Positions 36,201 through 50,289 of a stretch of DNA of 64,000 bases are shown here, in pieces (the first letter of the stretch is position 1; the number at the start of each line of letters is the position of its first letter). Location of the stretch: contig BDSL01000004.1 in the NCBI GenBank assembly GCA_003116995.1, forward strand, positions 1,240,001 to 1,304,000, given 5' to 3'. The stretch is from Yamagishiella unicocca. Lineage: Eukaryota; Chlorophyta; Chlorophyceae; Chlamydomonadales; Volvocaceae. The notes under the pieces are model-generated. The model was given only the letters and a program-made list of their open reading frames with translations. It ran no database searches and was not told where the DNA came from. A program made the translations under genes and the position numbers.

Positions 36201-39200
36201 GGTGGGTGGCCTACTTCCTCTAATGGCTTTGGGCTTCTTGGCGTCCTTTATCCGCCTTCGCTGGCGCGTTAAGCACGCAATCAGGTCTTTCAGGTGAGAG
36301 TCCGTCATGAAGAGGAACACCTGATGGCGTTCCAACGGCACATGAACTAACCGCGATTGCTTCCTTGCTATCCCAATGAGCGAAAGCGGTGGTACCGGTA
36401 GTGGGCGGGCTTGTGGTGGGTTTGCACGAGTTTGGGGCCGCCTATCTAGGTTATGGCCGGGCAATTTTGTCTTGCATCGCCCTTCGCAACGTCACCAGTA
36501 TGCGTTATCTTCGTGCGCATTCCGTGATCGGCGCTCCGAACTTTCCCAACTTGTGGACGCATCGCAGCCATATCGATCCCAACAAGTCACGCTTGAAGGA
36601 CATCTACCGCTTCCCAGACGCAATGGAGGTCGAGATCGTGTCGCGGGTATGCCGCAAGTGGACTGAGGACGATGTCCTGGACCCCGACGCGGTCAAGCTT
36701 GCGGAGACCATCCTCAAGGTTCGACGGGGTCCTTGCCCTTTCTGCGAAACATTAGAGGCATCGCTCAGCATCACGGCAGCGCGGTTCCAGGGGTGTTGAC
36801 AGCTGTCGTAGGGTAGGCACTGGTCGGTGACAGGGACGCGAGAGCATGGGCGAGGTTGGCCGGTAAAAGTCGACGAGAACACCAGTGTCGACTTGACAGG
36901 ATGAGTACTGCACAGCAGTGTTCATTCGATTTGAGTACATTGAGCAGTACTCCTCCTGTCATCCACATGTCCTCGTCTGCCATGGACAAGGCGCTAATGT
37001 GAAGTTTCATGCGAGCCGAACAGCCGCTGACCATTGCCCTTCGTGTCTATGCCGCTGATTGTGATTACATCTCTCTGCGCAGGTCGGGCTGTCGCAGTTC
37101 CACGACGACGTCTTCCTGACGATCACGTACTCTAACTTCCTAATTGAGGTCCAAAACAACTACCAGTCTGGCGTGACGCAGCTTCAGCAGGCCAAGAAGC
37201 TCGAGCCGTCGATCAGCGACCGTTTTGCAATCTTCGTACGCGAGCAGGAGCATAAGCAGAAGGCGCAGAGCCAGAGCAGCGGCGAGAGCGCTGTCGATCT
37301 AGTTTCGTACGTGGAGTTCCAGCGCAACTACAGGTACGCTACAGTAGGCCCTCGGGGTGGGGCAGTGGGCATCGAAGCTGTACCAGTTCAAACCCCAAGC
37401 ACCGACTCGCTGCACCCAACGTTTCGTGCGACCGCCATGTTGGACATTACCTCATTGCGCCGCGCCGGCTTCTGCTGCTGCTGCAGGTTGCTACTGCGTG
37501 CCCACAAGAGCGCTCTTTACGCGACTCGCCACTTTTGGAAGCAGCTTTTGCATCACGACGTGTCATTTAACGCGCTGGCGCGCGCCTTCCGCCAAATTGA
37601 GGTGTCGAAAACGAAGGCCGATCGCACATACAAGATGGTTCTTGACAGGTGGGGTCGGGCTAAGGAGCAGCATGCGATCGGTTTCACTGTACCACGGGGC
37701 CCAACCCTAATGAGTCAACAACAGTCCAGCGCACTCCTATGTCTTGCTGGGCATTCTACCAGATACACATGTACCCCGAACCGGCAGGGCGCAGGGCGCT
37801 TCGTGGTCGGTACTGAGGTGCTTCCGGCCCTGGGCCGCACGCATGACCAGCGCCTCAGGAATTATGTACACCTAATACATGGATACCTCACCCCGAACAA
37901 TCGCTTGCTACATGTTGGCCGCAGCTTGCCCGCGTCCCCCCTATAGGATTTGCACACTGATCGGTGTCTGGTCTTGCTTCTGTTGCGCAGGTATCCCAGC
38001 AGCGTTAAGCTGCTGCGCAGCTACGGCCGCTTCCTCGAAGAGGTGAAGAACGATCCCTGGACTGCCGCGAAGTACTACAGGTGAGGGCAAGTCGTGCCAC
38101 ATAGGCGCACCAGGTTCAGTTGCACAAAATTGATCGCATACAGCGCGACCGTTGACTTCCGGAGCCCGGATGCCTTCCGACTCCCACCGCTGGCGACTAG
38201 GTGACAAGGGGTCTGAATACATGCCTCTGTACTTACCGGCACTGACGTTTCTCGGTCCCCCACCTGTACTGAGCCGCATGACCGTGCCGAGGTAATCGTC
38301 ACGGGTCCCAGCACTTCTGCCGCGTATTGCATCCCTCATGGGTTCACGTTACCATATTGCATCCCTCGTGTATCTGGCTTTTCCCGCCCGTAGCGAGGCG
38401 GACAAGGTGGAGGAGCAGCAAGAGAATGCTGCCAACGATGCCATGCTGAGCGACGCTGTGGGCGATGGTGACCCGTCCTCAATGCTGGCCCAGGTACGCA
38501 GGTCGTGTGTCGCCTTGGGCATTTGAATAACCTGCACGTGCCGCCGTCACACGCCTGATCCATATGGCCGTATGGGGCACCTGCCGCCATCACGCTCCTG
38601 ACCCACATGGTAAATGTTCAACTGTTACCATCGGCAGGTTGACGAGAAGAATAACGCCGTTGCGGTGATCAACGCGGTCGGAATCATCCAAATGGCGAAC
38701 AAGCCGCTCATGAAGCTGTTTGGCTACAAAAAGGGTGAACTGGAGGGCAAGAACATCTCCATCCTGATGCCGCAGCCCTTCAGCCAGCGTCACAACGGCT
38801 ACCTTCGCAATTACACGACAACTGGTGCGTGGGCGGACTGTCGGCTCGACTGTGCGCAGTATCGCCCTGCAATGGGTGGGCCAACGCGGTGCAGGCGGGG
38901 GCCCGACTGGCTGGATAACAGTCTACCGCATAATAATGCACGTGATTTTGTCAGACACCGGACGGAGGTGGTCCTTGACGATGTGTGCTGACGGTACTTG
39001 ATCGTCAACAAGTCCTACATTGTCGACCGTGTGGGTCATATTGCGCAGGCAAGGCCAAGATTTTGGATACAATTCGTGAGGTGGTGGCCATCCACAAGGA
39101 CCGGTTCGTGTTCCCCGTCAGAATCGCCGTCACGAAGGTGTCCGGAACCGGAGCCGACAGGTGCGCGCCAACCAGTAGTTGTGCGGCGCAGCCCGTCCCT

Positions 39201-42200
39201 GCAGCTGCAACGTTGGCTGTGCCTCTCGCGCCATGTTGTCGTTCGCATGTGTGTTTAGGGTGCCGTGGCTTCATATCCACGTTCGCTGCTAATGGTGGTG
39301 CGTATCGGTGTGCCTCCCCGTTCGTTTGCTGCTTTTGCAACCTTGACCCGCAGCCTCTTCATGGGTGTGCTGAAACCTTCGGAGGACGACCCCACCACCG
39401 TGCACGCGTGGATGATGACCCAGGGTACCATCCTGTGCGTTGATCAACGCTTCAGCGACTGGTTTGGCCGCAGCCCCAATGAGCTAGTGGGCCGCCCGTT
39501 CAATACCCTTGCCACGGAGCAGGTGCGTGGGGCTAGCATGGCAGGCGACGCTGAGCTACCTTGGACTGTAGTTACCAACGATAGCTCAACTCTTCATGCG
39601 ATGCCACTTTGATAGTAGGGTGGGGGCAGCTGGTGAGCTGGATACCAGAAGTCCGCATTTTTTCACGGAAAGGAGCCCGTGCGCTTGAGTCGAGAGTGCC
39701 TAGTTATGGGCTATCAACTGTCCAGGTGCTTTCTGGAGGCTTACCACTTCAGTACAGCTTGCTCGCTAGGGCTGGAAGGAGGTTAGGAGGGAGGTGCAGT
39801 CCCGGTTCGTTGCTTTAGTGGGGCCTGCTGACGACCGCCACGACACTCCTGCAGGATGTGCTGATCAAGCTGTTGGATCTGGCGAACGCGTCCACCGAGG
39901 CGGAGTTCCAGGAAGGGCGTGTTGCCAGCGAGCAAGTGCACTTGCTGCACAAGTATACGGAGCCAGTGGCTTGCAGGGTCAAGGTGTGGTAAAGGGGCCC
40001 GTTGATGTTCATCAAGGCGCGGGGAACAGCGAAATCACCGCGGCTCGACGGTTAGGAGAAAGCTCCCTGCGTTGGCCTGGGGCGCGAGCTGTCAATCCGC
40101 GTCCATGCCCGATCCAAGTAAGCTCGCTTCTTACCCCCCATGGCCTCCTTTCTTGCCGACCCCAGGTGACGCTGGGCGGCACGGACAGCCAGCGTATCTT
40201 TGTGGTGCACTTCAAGCGGGTGCGAAACGACCAGAGCAACATGATGGTGACCGACCACAAGGGCCGCATCATGTACATGAACACCGACCTCGCGACGGCG
40301 CTCGGCTACACACCGAAGCAGGTATGCAGTTCCCTCCTCCACCCTGGGGGCGTCCTCTCCGACGTGTGGCGTCCGTGTGTTCTTACGCCTCGAACGTCGG
40401 CTTTGCAGGCGGTCAAGATGGACATCAGCCAGCTCATGAGCCACCCGTACTCCATGCTGCACTACAAATACATGAAGGAGCCGCCAGCCAAGGTGCCGCT
40501 GCAGAGTTGCAGGTACGGCGCACTTCGACACGGAGCTTACGTGCATGTGCATGGCTGCCTCGGGCCGCCACGTCACAGCGTGCGACCTGCACCGCAAACG
40601 TCTGCGAGTTTCACATCTTGCACGAGGGCGCTCAAGCGGTAGCATGACCCCTATCCTTTCCAGGGCCTTGCCTTGCGGCGTTGAGAAGATCAGCCCTAGG
40701 TGGTCTGCACATTTGTAGGCTCCTGTATTCTCCTGCACGCGAACGCACGTGTCCAGCGGTTAACTCGCGGTCGCGACAAGATGCCACCCGTGTCCCTGTC
40801 TGTCTTCTTACGTTTGCCGACGTCGCCGCCGCCTCACAGGAATGCCGCTACGGTGGTGATGCTGGACAGCAAGAAACAGTCACACCCCGTCAAGCCGCAT
40901 CTGTCAATCCGCGAGGAGAACGATGTGATTACGCACGTGGTCAATGTCGAGTTCTCGTCGTGGGAGCGCGGTCTGGATGAGCGGCGCCTGGCGCTGGTGG
41001 TGGATGACGCTGGCGTGGTGCGTTTGGTGCAGGCCCGTGGGGTTATTTACTCTGAGGTTTTCGGTTTGGAACGCAAGGGCTTAAGGGCAGGACGGGCCGC
41101 CAGCCTGGTGGCCATCTGGGTCGTCGTCCCTCCGCCAGTTGTTAAGCACCGCGCCCTATGTTCACGCTTGTGTGGGTTATTTATTGGGAGTCGTGCATGT
41201 TCGTGCCCTGTATATGCCCACCGAGCAGGGGGCGGTGTGAACCGTTTTGGTTGCACATCCTGACCTTCCCCCACAGATTCAATCGGTGTCTGATACGCCG
41301 ATGGGCGTCTTCGGTATCAAGCCTTCATCCATGGTGGGCCACAGCATCGCCGAGTACGTTGACACCCTGTCCCCGCTTCGGGGCCAGCTCACAGATATCA
41401 TGAAGAAGATGGCGGGCGTGGTGAGTGACCGCATTTGTCTGGCGGCGGTCGAAAAGGCATACGGAAGATCCAGGCTGCTTAAGTTACAATGTGTGGGGGA
41501 TGCCTAGTTGGCAGGGGCTCATGTTCCTGTACGTTCGCGGCACGAAAGCGCAGGAAGGTCCATGTAGTGCTATGAGAGTTGTGGATAACACCTATGGCTC
41601 CCTTGCCAATGAAAAGGCTATACGCCACGTCACAAACGTTGAGACTGCTTTGCGCTGGCCAGACCTCAGTTTAAAAGGTGCAATGCCCTGTCGGTTCCGC
41701 CCCGCGCCGCGCAGCAAGCGGAGAAGCCCGGTTACACATGGCGCGTGGGTGTACATCCGCCCGTTGACGAGGTGGCGCTTGCGAGTGCCAGCGCGGTAGC
41801 GCAGGCCATCTTGGCCAAGAACACGAGGCCAGCGCTCATGGGCCTCGATGTCAAGCCGCCTGCCAACGAGGGCGAGCTGCCGGTACGTGAAAGGCGGGGC
41901 CTCCATCGCCGCTGATGTCATTTTAACAACGGGCTGTCTACTTCGTGACCATGACCCGTCAGAGTCCCGGCCCACGCCTCTCGGTCTCCGCGCGTTTCTT
42001 GTCGTGTCGGCCGTCGTGAAGAAGCTCCAACCTTCCTTTGGCTACCACCCTCGGCTGCCGCCCTCGCACAGACGCTCACCGTGACGCTTTCCAAGGCGGA
42101 CATGGTCACGGGCGTGGTGCTCGTTGACCACAACATGGTGGTGCTCAAGCCTAACTGCTGCGTCCTTCACCCAACAGGTGGGAGCACACATCACACTGTG

Positions 42201-45200
42201 TCGGATCCCGTCGGGGACGTTGCGTGAAGGTGGTGTCAAACGTTTTAGATGCTGGTTACGGCCTCGTCACTACGCTTTGAAGTTCCTCCCGCGCCCTCCT
42301 CCCGCGCAGGCCTCTGCTTCGGCGTGGCAAATCAAGTAATGCTGAAACACAAGATATCCCAGTTCCTGGACGTACCGCATAACGTCCACTCGGAGTGGCT
42401 GTTGTCAGATCACAAAGTCAAGGGTGCGATGAAGACCGGAACCACAGGTCGCAAGATCGGCCCGACGCGGGTGATCAGCGGCTTCCATGAGGATGGCCAG
42501 CCGCTACAGCTTCGCATGACGGTACGTTCAAAATACAGGGCGCGTGTAGACGGGCCGTGTGAGCGCGCGACGTTTCCATACACACATGCCCGCTGTCCGT
42601 GCTGTGCCTGCCATGGAGTGTATGTAGAGCGAACAGGGGCTTGGGTGTGCCTGCGCCAGAGGATAGTGTAGTGCATCCGGCTGCAGAGCTCGCGTTACCA
42701 TCGTATCATCACGTCTCAGCCTTGGGCTCCTCAACGGTCTTCCGGATCAGTATGCTCTTGTAAGCTCTACCTCGTCAATTCCGGCACCCTTCCTTGTGTC
42801 ACCCCGACCCTATCGTACCCCTGCAGGCCGTTGCGCAAGAGAACAAGCGCGTCGACATCAAGATCAATTTCGCGTCCTACTGGACTGGCAACACCGAGGT
42901 CTTCATCCGCACCCTCGCCGGCGAGGGCGGACGCAGCCAGTCCCGCACGCAGGACGGCTTCGTCGGCATTGGTGCCCCGCCGCCGGTAAGAGCGTGTCAT
43001 GTCCGTGCCAGGAACAGCAGAAGGCCTTTGCCCAAATTGTGCTTGCGAGAAGGATCATTTTCATGCGGATCGTCGTCGCCCTGCCATGCCATGCGCTGCA
43101 AGGGGCTTGAAGCAAGGTCTCCGTTCCTTCGTGTGCAATGCTGTTGTAGGAGCCGAAGACCATACGCAGCGGCCGCCGCGTCGTGATGAGCACTTCGGTC
43201 AACGGCACGAAGGGCGGCGTCAAATGGGCAGGTCTCGGCGGCGATGCCGCAGCCGAAGATAAGGGCTTGAAGGGAGGACGAAAGGAGGCCACACTCCCGC
43301 ACTCCCCAACTGGCGAAAAACAGGACGGCGCTAGCGACGACGGACGCAAGTCGGATGATGGTAAGCGCATTACTGTCGACGCTGGGGTTGCGCATGAATT
43401 TGCGTCCGGCTGCAGGCGTCTGGCTGTAAGTAGGCATCGGCATTTTGCGTAGGCCACAGAATGGAAGGGCGGAAGCACATGCTTTATCCTGTCTACTCGG
43501 GCAGCCCGATATGATGCATACCGTAATGTTTGATTTTATCCTTCAATGGTTTCCCTGAAAACTCGTGTTTCATCGCTGAACGTTCAGGGTCTTTCTCCGA
43601 CAGTGGTAGCGGCGCCAGCGGTGGCGGTCCCGAGGATGACAAAGAGGACGACGACAAGGACAAGCTGGACGCACTCGGCGGGGACCCCGCAGCGGGCACT
43701 GTTTGGGGCCAGGCCGCGGGCGTAGGCTGGGGCAACGCAGTCGATGACGATCAGGTGCGTGCAGCTGGTCTACGTCGCAGTCGTGGGGGAAGGTGCACAC
43801 TTGGGCGGGGAGAAAAGTGGGGTCCAGCACACAGAGTCCGTGGACCAGTCGGTTCCGCAAAATGGAAAAGAACTCCGAAGGAACGTTGCACGTAAATCGG
43901 CAAGGGCTTTCCTCTGTCCAGGTTACTATTCTTTCTGCCTCATAAAAGCTTTATGTCGAGTCAAGCAAAAGTCTGACATGATTTTGGGTATATTAAAGCT
44001 CTTGGCACGATGGTCGCTTCTCCTCTCCTCACAGGCATCAGGTGTGTCCGGCAGCCAAGTCGACGGCGCGTCGGTTGTGTCTGGCAGCGAAGCGGGCGGC
44101 TACCAGACCGACTTTAAGCGCGGGCGACGGTTCAAGAAGCTGATGAAGCTCCTGTCGTCGGCCAAGGCCAAGGCCGACTTGACACGTTACCACCGCCACA
44201 CATATATCGTCATCGTGGTGCTGCTGCTGGTGCACGTGGTCTGCTTCGCACTTTTCCTTGTCTTCCTGGAGAACCAGAAGAAATACGTGACGGAGGTGCA
44301 CGCAACCCAGGTACTAGAGCGGATTGCGTCCTGGGCTGCTTCTGTGTTGGCTGGGCTTTCCTCCCCCGGGGTGTGAGGCGCGCTGCTGCCGCCGACATGC
44401 CGCTTGTTGTGGCTCAAACCCTGTACTTACCCGCCCTTCAGGACACGTCCACTTATGGTTTGGACGTGGCGATTCTCGCTCGCGCCATGGACAACGTGTA
44501 CAAAAACCAAACAAATCCGGACTGGTACGTCTGGGCTGACCTGCCGACAATCCTGGACGACATTACCTATGCCATCGACGAAATGGAGACCGGCCATCAG
44601 GTGGGTTTTCTGTGCGGGAGCGTGTGGTTGACAGCACCTGCACGAGCGCCTGGGGACTAAGTTTTCAGCCGGGGCATCGCCTTTGACATACATCAGTGCG
44701 CCTGCCAGTCTCTCACAGGTCACATGGCTTGATTTTTCAGTCCCTATTGGGCGCAAATTTCAATGGGGGACTCGATTGAGGATGCCAACCTGTTCTCCGC
44801 TTCAGGGCCTGTACCTGGGCTTCGGCAAGCTGCGCCACCTGGGGGACGTCTACGAGCTGGGCGACATCTGGGAGGGCCGGACTCTCAACGACAGCACGTA
44901 CATCGATACGCGCAACCCTTACACCGTGGTGCGTATCCTTTTGTTACCATGTGGCAGGGAAACCAGGAGGCAAAAACGGAAACCAGGTCTTGTGTGCTTC
45001 GTTACTACCCACTATGTTTTGTTATTAGCAACTAGGGCCCCATCATTGGGGTGCCATGTTGTGCTCAAGGCCCACCGTCGGCTACCCTGTCCTGTATCGC
45101 GAACAAATGCGCCCAACTCGAACGCGTCGGCTTGAACCTTGAGCCTTGACCCTTCCAACCCCTGCCTGTCGCGGTGTCCGCGCTCCTGTTTGCTGTTATC

Positions 45201-48200
45201 GCAGTCTGCTAAAAACAGTTTGTGGCTCATGGGCAACGCCTTCCTGGCTTCCGCTCGCGAACTCGTGTCCAATCATATTCGCATTGCCAACGCGACCTAC
45301 AACAACTTCCTGCTCAACCGCGATTGGCAATACGTCAATCTGAACGGTACGGATGCAAGGGAGTATGCCAGTATGGGCTGTGGGTCTGCATCTAGGGCCG
45401 CGGGCCTGTGCTAGCGGCACTGCATTTTTTTGCATCACTGTGCGCCCTGTTGTGATTCACCTTCCCTCACTGATGTTGGACGGCTCGCTCTGCGCCTCAG
45501 GCCCTCAATCCATCACGTCCGGGTACCGCCTGAGCTTGAACGGCATGGTGCTGCGCACGTGGGACAGCGTTGGCCGGGTCAACATGCTGGGCATTGGGCT
45601 GCTGGTCGCGGAGGGCTGTGTGGTGTGCGGTGCTGCGGCTCTTTACATGTGGATCCTCCTCAAGCAAGTGGCCCGCCAGCGCTACGGCCTCTATTCGGTC
45701 TTCCTCGTAATTCCAACGGGCTTCCTGCGCGCATTGGCCAGCAAGCACGTGCAGGTAAGGGGCGTTCTGTTTTTAGGGATGTGGAATGGGCGTACACTAA
45801 GTGTGAAGTGGACCTTGCCTCAAAGGCGGCAGTGTGAAATAGCTCGGTTCTTGCTGTGCACCATTCAGGTCGACGGCGAGGACGACAACGACAGCGACAG
45901 CGACGCCGGTGACGACGCGAATGCGAACAAAGAGCGCAACGCTGGCGGTAACAAAGACAAGGGTGAAAATGGCGATAACAAGGGCGAGGACGAAGCTAAG
46001 GTACGTAACGTGTTTGCGGCACGCGAGAGTCCATTGGCACACCTGAGCGCGTATAACCGAGGAAGGCCACCTATTGTACTGCTTGCGCACAATTTTGTAT
46101 GTCTTGCGCGTAATTTTGGGCATAACGGACGGAATGCAACCACCCGAACATGACTACGACCGTGCTTCACGTCTCCGATCCACCGGTCGCACTCTGAACC
46201 GGCGCCTCCTTCCCTCTGCTCTCACGGCACAGCCTGTAATCCTACCCGGGATCAAGACCAAGGCCGTGGTAGTGGAAATGGGCGAGGCTGCCGAAACGCC
46301 GCAACCGCTGTGGCGTCGTACAATCAAGGGAATTTCGAACCTGCTGGGATTCGACGGCGGCAGGCTGGGCATCGACAACGTCGACACCGGAAAGCGCAAG
46401 CTGATACGGGACAACCGCGACACTATGTTCCTGACCGTGCCTTTCCTGATTTGGGGTGCAGTCGTCATCTCAATATACACTTTCTCATACCTGACGCTGA
46501 AGAAGGTGCGCCTTGGCTTGGCACGCTTGTGCTGTTCCTGTTAAGGTATGCCCCAGTTGCCTGTAGTCTGTTCGTTGCTAAAGGACTCCAAGACGCCGTC
46601 AACTACGTGCAGGATTGGTGCTGAAGGCGCTTCAGGCCTAAGCAGCTGCAACCGATTAGTGATGGCCGGAATCCCCTGCTTGCCACGTCCAACAGGTGGC
46701 CGAGCCGCTTGTCAACCTCGATGTGGCCAATCGCGTGAAGACGAAGATCAATCGCTGCGTCTTTACGGCGCAGGAAGTGATCAGCCAGACCGATGACGCA
46801 GGGCGAGCCATGTGGCAGGAAGAGCTGCTGCTGCGGCAGTCCGATTTGGAGATGTTTTACGACGCACTGCTGTACGGCAGCGAGAACCTGCCGGGTGAGC
46901 ACGGTTGGGTCAGATAGTTGAAACATTATTGGTTGCAGCTGCAAGCCCTAGCTTACCCCCTCCGTGTCAACCCCTGCCCCGCAGAGATGGCCTTCTCGCA
47001 CACGAAGGGCACACTCTTCAGCGGCGCCGCGCCGGCCGAGATGTTCTTCCGCAGCAAGGACGAGTGTTACGTCACAAAGGCCTCTGACCGCTGGTGCTTT
47101 CCAGAGGGCCACATGTACCATGAGGTGACCTGGATGTTGCAACTAAGCACAGCCTATCGGGGGCCTGCGGCTCGGATTCGTTTCGGCCGATTCGGTTACG
47201 AGCGGTCTGGAACCTCGACCCTAGACCGTAGCGCCTGGCACTCCCTGCTCGGTAGACGTCTGGTCTCACTTGTGGCGCGCGTCAATTGTGCAGGTTTCTA
47301 TGAACGCCCTGGATCCCATGATTCGCCGCTTGATTGAGGAGGCGCTCCTGCTGGGCAACGACGCGTTTGCCGACGTCAACTTCAACAGCTCGCGCTTCGA
47401 TTACATCTGGCGGGTGGCATTCCACCAGCTGATGGACGGCGTCTGGGCTGCGAATAACATTTATACATGTGCGTTTACGATATGCTTGTGGCAGAACGTA
47501 TGGCCGAAGGCGTCCTTGTCCTTGTTACGTAAGAGATGGCGAACCCTTAGCTGCCAGCACTTCCTAGCACTCCAGTAGAGAGCAGCAGCAGCTCCCACGT
47601 GTTGCTCGCTGTGTTGTCGACATCCCTTGTCGTCGCTCTGTCCAGTGGCGCGCGCACCTCCCCGACGGTAACCATTCAATTTGTCGCCTCTCTTCTGACG
47701 CCATTTCCTCCTTGTTACCTTCCTCGCTCCTGCTGCTTCTTCCGGCCAACCCATCAGCGGCCGCCAATGCCAACTTTGGAAAGGTCCGAATGGCGCACAT
47801 CATCCTCTTCGTCCTATCGCTGGTACTGGCAGTGCTCTTCCTCGTGTTGATGTTCCGCCCCTTCATCCGCCGGACTGCCATCGAGGCGCGCCAAGTGGCA
47901 GAGCTGCTGAGCCAGCTGCCGCCGGAGATGGATGTGGAAGGGCTGGTCGCATCAGCGATGACTAGCCGTCGCAAAGGTACGCCATGTGAATGACCTATTG
48001 ACCCAACTGTGGAATGGTATGCGGTCAAAGTGACACGCGTCCGTAGCGGGCTCGAAACTGCCGATCCTAATCGTCCGTGAACAAACACGTCGGTGTCTGC
48101 ATAGCTCCGGGCTAACTCGATGGAGTCTTTCTGGGCGCGACTGCTGCAGTGCCTCATGTGCACTCGCCAGCGTCACCGGCTACCGTCTCTCGTCATCCTC

Positions 48201-48452
48201 TTCTCGGCCTCCCCCTCTTCTTGTGCCGCATCCCAACACCCCAAACCTTACGGCCCACCCCCACTGCCACTGCCAGGCGACGATGAAGAGGACCCAGTGG
48301 TCGCTCAGGCGCGTCGTTCCATGGACGGCAGGGTGAGGGCTCGCCGTGCCTCGGTTGATGGCATGCGGGCCGCAGACATGGCAGGCGGCAAGAAGGGCCG
48401 TCCCGCGGACGATGACGACGACGCGTCGTCGATCGGGTCGAGCATGGCGTAA
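33245..48452 (+). CDS. TmcB-like giant membrane protein with FixL-like PAS domain
   Basis: 39 exons, 6489 nt, 2162 aa, frame kept at all 38 junctions. Exons: 33245-33327, 33510-33703, 33769-33845, 34252-34367, 34460-34608, 34868-35145, 35612-35733, 35905-35969, 36387-36718, 37083-37333, 37487-37648, 37991-38080, 38394-38493, 38638-38824, 39049-39160, 39354-39522, 39855-39983, 40166-40321, 40409-40512, 40840-41017, 41277-41420, 41715-41882, 42072-42177, 42310-42521, 42827-42985, 43150-43360, 43588-43754, 44035-44310, 44442-44600, 44806-44928, 45205-45346, 45501-45754, 45869-46000, 46233-46505, 46696-46894, 46985-47124, 47294-47468, 47758-47976, 48277-48452. About seven N-terminal membrane helices precede a helical region and three PAS-like segments (about 676-775, 790-870, 890-970). 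Four more helices lie near 1464-1486, 1669-1695, 1836-1858 and 2046-2064, with acidic and Ser-rich linkers. It resembles the tiny-macrocysts (TmcB) family, large in chlorophytes. A sensory role is inferred. Confidence 0.88.
38638..38824 (+). other. Exon coding the FixL-like PAS core
   Basis: Encodes residues 674-736. It contains FGYKKGELEGKNISILMPQP followed by FSQRHNGYLRNYTTTG. The order L-M-P-x-P, then H-x-G/S-Y, then Y-x-x-T is that of bacterial FixL heme PAS domains, in which the His of this motif is the proximal heme ligand. Here that residue is His725. FixL-like heme-binding PAS proteins have been reported from Chlamydomonas (FXL proteins, from memory). Heme binding by this protein is inferred, not shown. 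Confidence 0.7.
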
Positions 48453-50289
48453 GCATATGTGTATCGCACGACCCGCACGATGGCGCTGAGGCATGTGCAC
48501 GTTCGGCGGTTTGGTGCGGGGAGGGCCCTTGAGCATCACCTTGGGCACTCAACAGCTGGCATCTCGAAACCCAATATGGTTGAACTTGAATTCATTACAG
48601 AGAGGGGCTTCCGTATTCCTCGCTTGCAAAAAGGTCACGGTGGGGCTGGCTCTTAGCTTGTCACGTGTCCTTGCTGGTCAAATCAGCATCCAGCAGTCAG
48701 AGCGACAGGGTATCTGGTGCATTCCTAGGCCCTCTTCATCGTGTTAAGGAAAGTGTTCGGTGAGGTGACATGCGAGTGAAGACAGGGCAGTCCGTGAGCT
48801 AAGCACACCCATGGGGCAGTATCGGATCCTTGCGGTGAGGTACGATCGTGGTACTGCAGGGGCCAACCAGAGAGGTTTAGAGCGACGGGACAGGCAGGAC
48901 ATGCCAACAGGCGCATCTGCCCCATCCGCAGCATCTTTATGCCTGACCTATCGCACCTCTGCCCCTATAAAGCAAGTAGGTAGCTTAAGTCGAGTCGGGC
49001 GGTGCCTATGTGCTGCCCGCATGAGATCAAGCCGTCTGGGAAGCCGCGTTTGCCCCGTGCAGCGGCGTGCGCTAATGCGCGGTTTTGAGGATGATGGGTC
49101 TGAAGGCTATCAAATGGGGCGATTCACGCCCTGTGCAAGGGTGTTCGTTGGCCTTTCTGTTCGAGCTGGTTGCCTGGGACTTGTTGGATGTGACCTCTGA
49201 TGCGTGGACCTGGGTACGACGGCAAAATACGATGACGCCTGATGAGCGGCGTTAACAGCCCCAACAAGCAAGATGGAGTATCTCCCAAAGTCTTTGCGGC
49301 CATCGCCTGCGAAATGTGAGCGTTGTTATCTATTTTTGGCCTGCCGCCAGGAAGTCTGTGGGCGTTTCTGATGAAGTCTCTTCCGATGCCTACTTTGTCT
49401 GTCTGGTGACCGACTGACTGACGCTGCAGTCCCTCCAAGATCGCCGTATGTATCCCCCCATACATGGCGACGGTCGGATGGCAGGCCGCGGCGGACCCGT
49501 CATACTCAGTCGCGCCTTTGACACCAGGGACTGGCATGCCATATGCACATATCGGTGAGACGCCTTGTGGTGCACCCTTTGAGTTTTGTGCAATGCGGAC
49601 GGTATTCACGGGGATACCAACTACTCGAGGTTTGTTCCTTACGTGATGTGTGTGCGTCATCCACGCAGTAATAACTCTTGTGTTCGATAGTAGTAATTTG
49701 GTGACGGTGACCCCGAGGATGTTCACCCTCTTTATGGGGTCAAATACGCATAATAACGCGAGCGTTTGAGACGACTTGGGCCATCAGCCTCACGCGATCA
49801 TCGTTTCGTGCGACCCTTGTTTATGCAATTGTGTCCTGCTCAAGTTGCTTGGCACCCGTGACCCAATATGTCAAAGTTACGGATAAAGGGATGCGGACAT
49901 CGGCCCCGTAGTTAGGGTCTAATGGGTGCTTTAAGATGTTCGCATAGTCGTGCCCAGCGCCAGATGTTAACCGTGATTGCGGGGTATGTACGGGTTTGAA
50001 TGTTGGCAGTATTAAGGATCTGTAACTTTCTGTAACAAAAAATGCTCGTGATTGAAATTCAGATAGACTCCTTCTTGTACGCAGATAGTATTTCTTACAG
50101 CAGGCACACAAAATGGCAAACCACAACGACAGAAGCTCAGCCACACCGCACCAATGGCAAAGCACCGCGACGCCAGTCAACAGCCAGCACTCCATGAGAG
50201 CTTTGTGCTGTAGGTTTCTGGCAGCAAGTCGGTCAGCACTACGTGAGAGCATTGTGCTCTAGGTTTCTGGCAGCAAATCGGTTACAATG

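Noticed and set aside
36019..36386. Open frames in the intron before exon 9 of the PAS gene
   Set aside because: The junction 35969 to 36387 keeps frame and gives continuous membrane sequence; nothing in between is needed.
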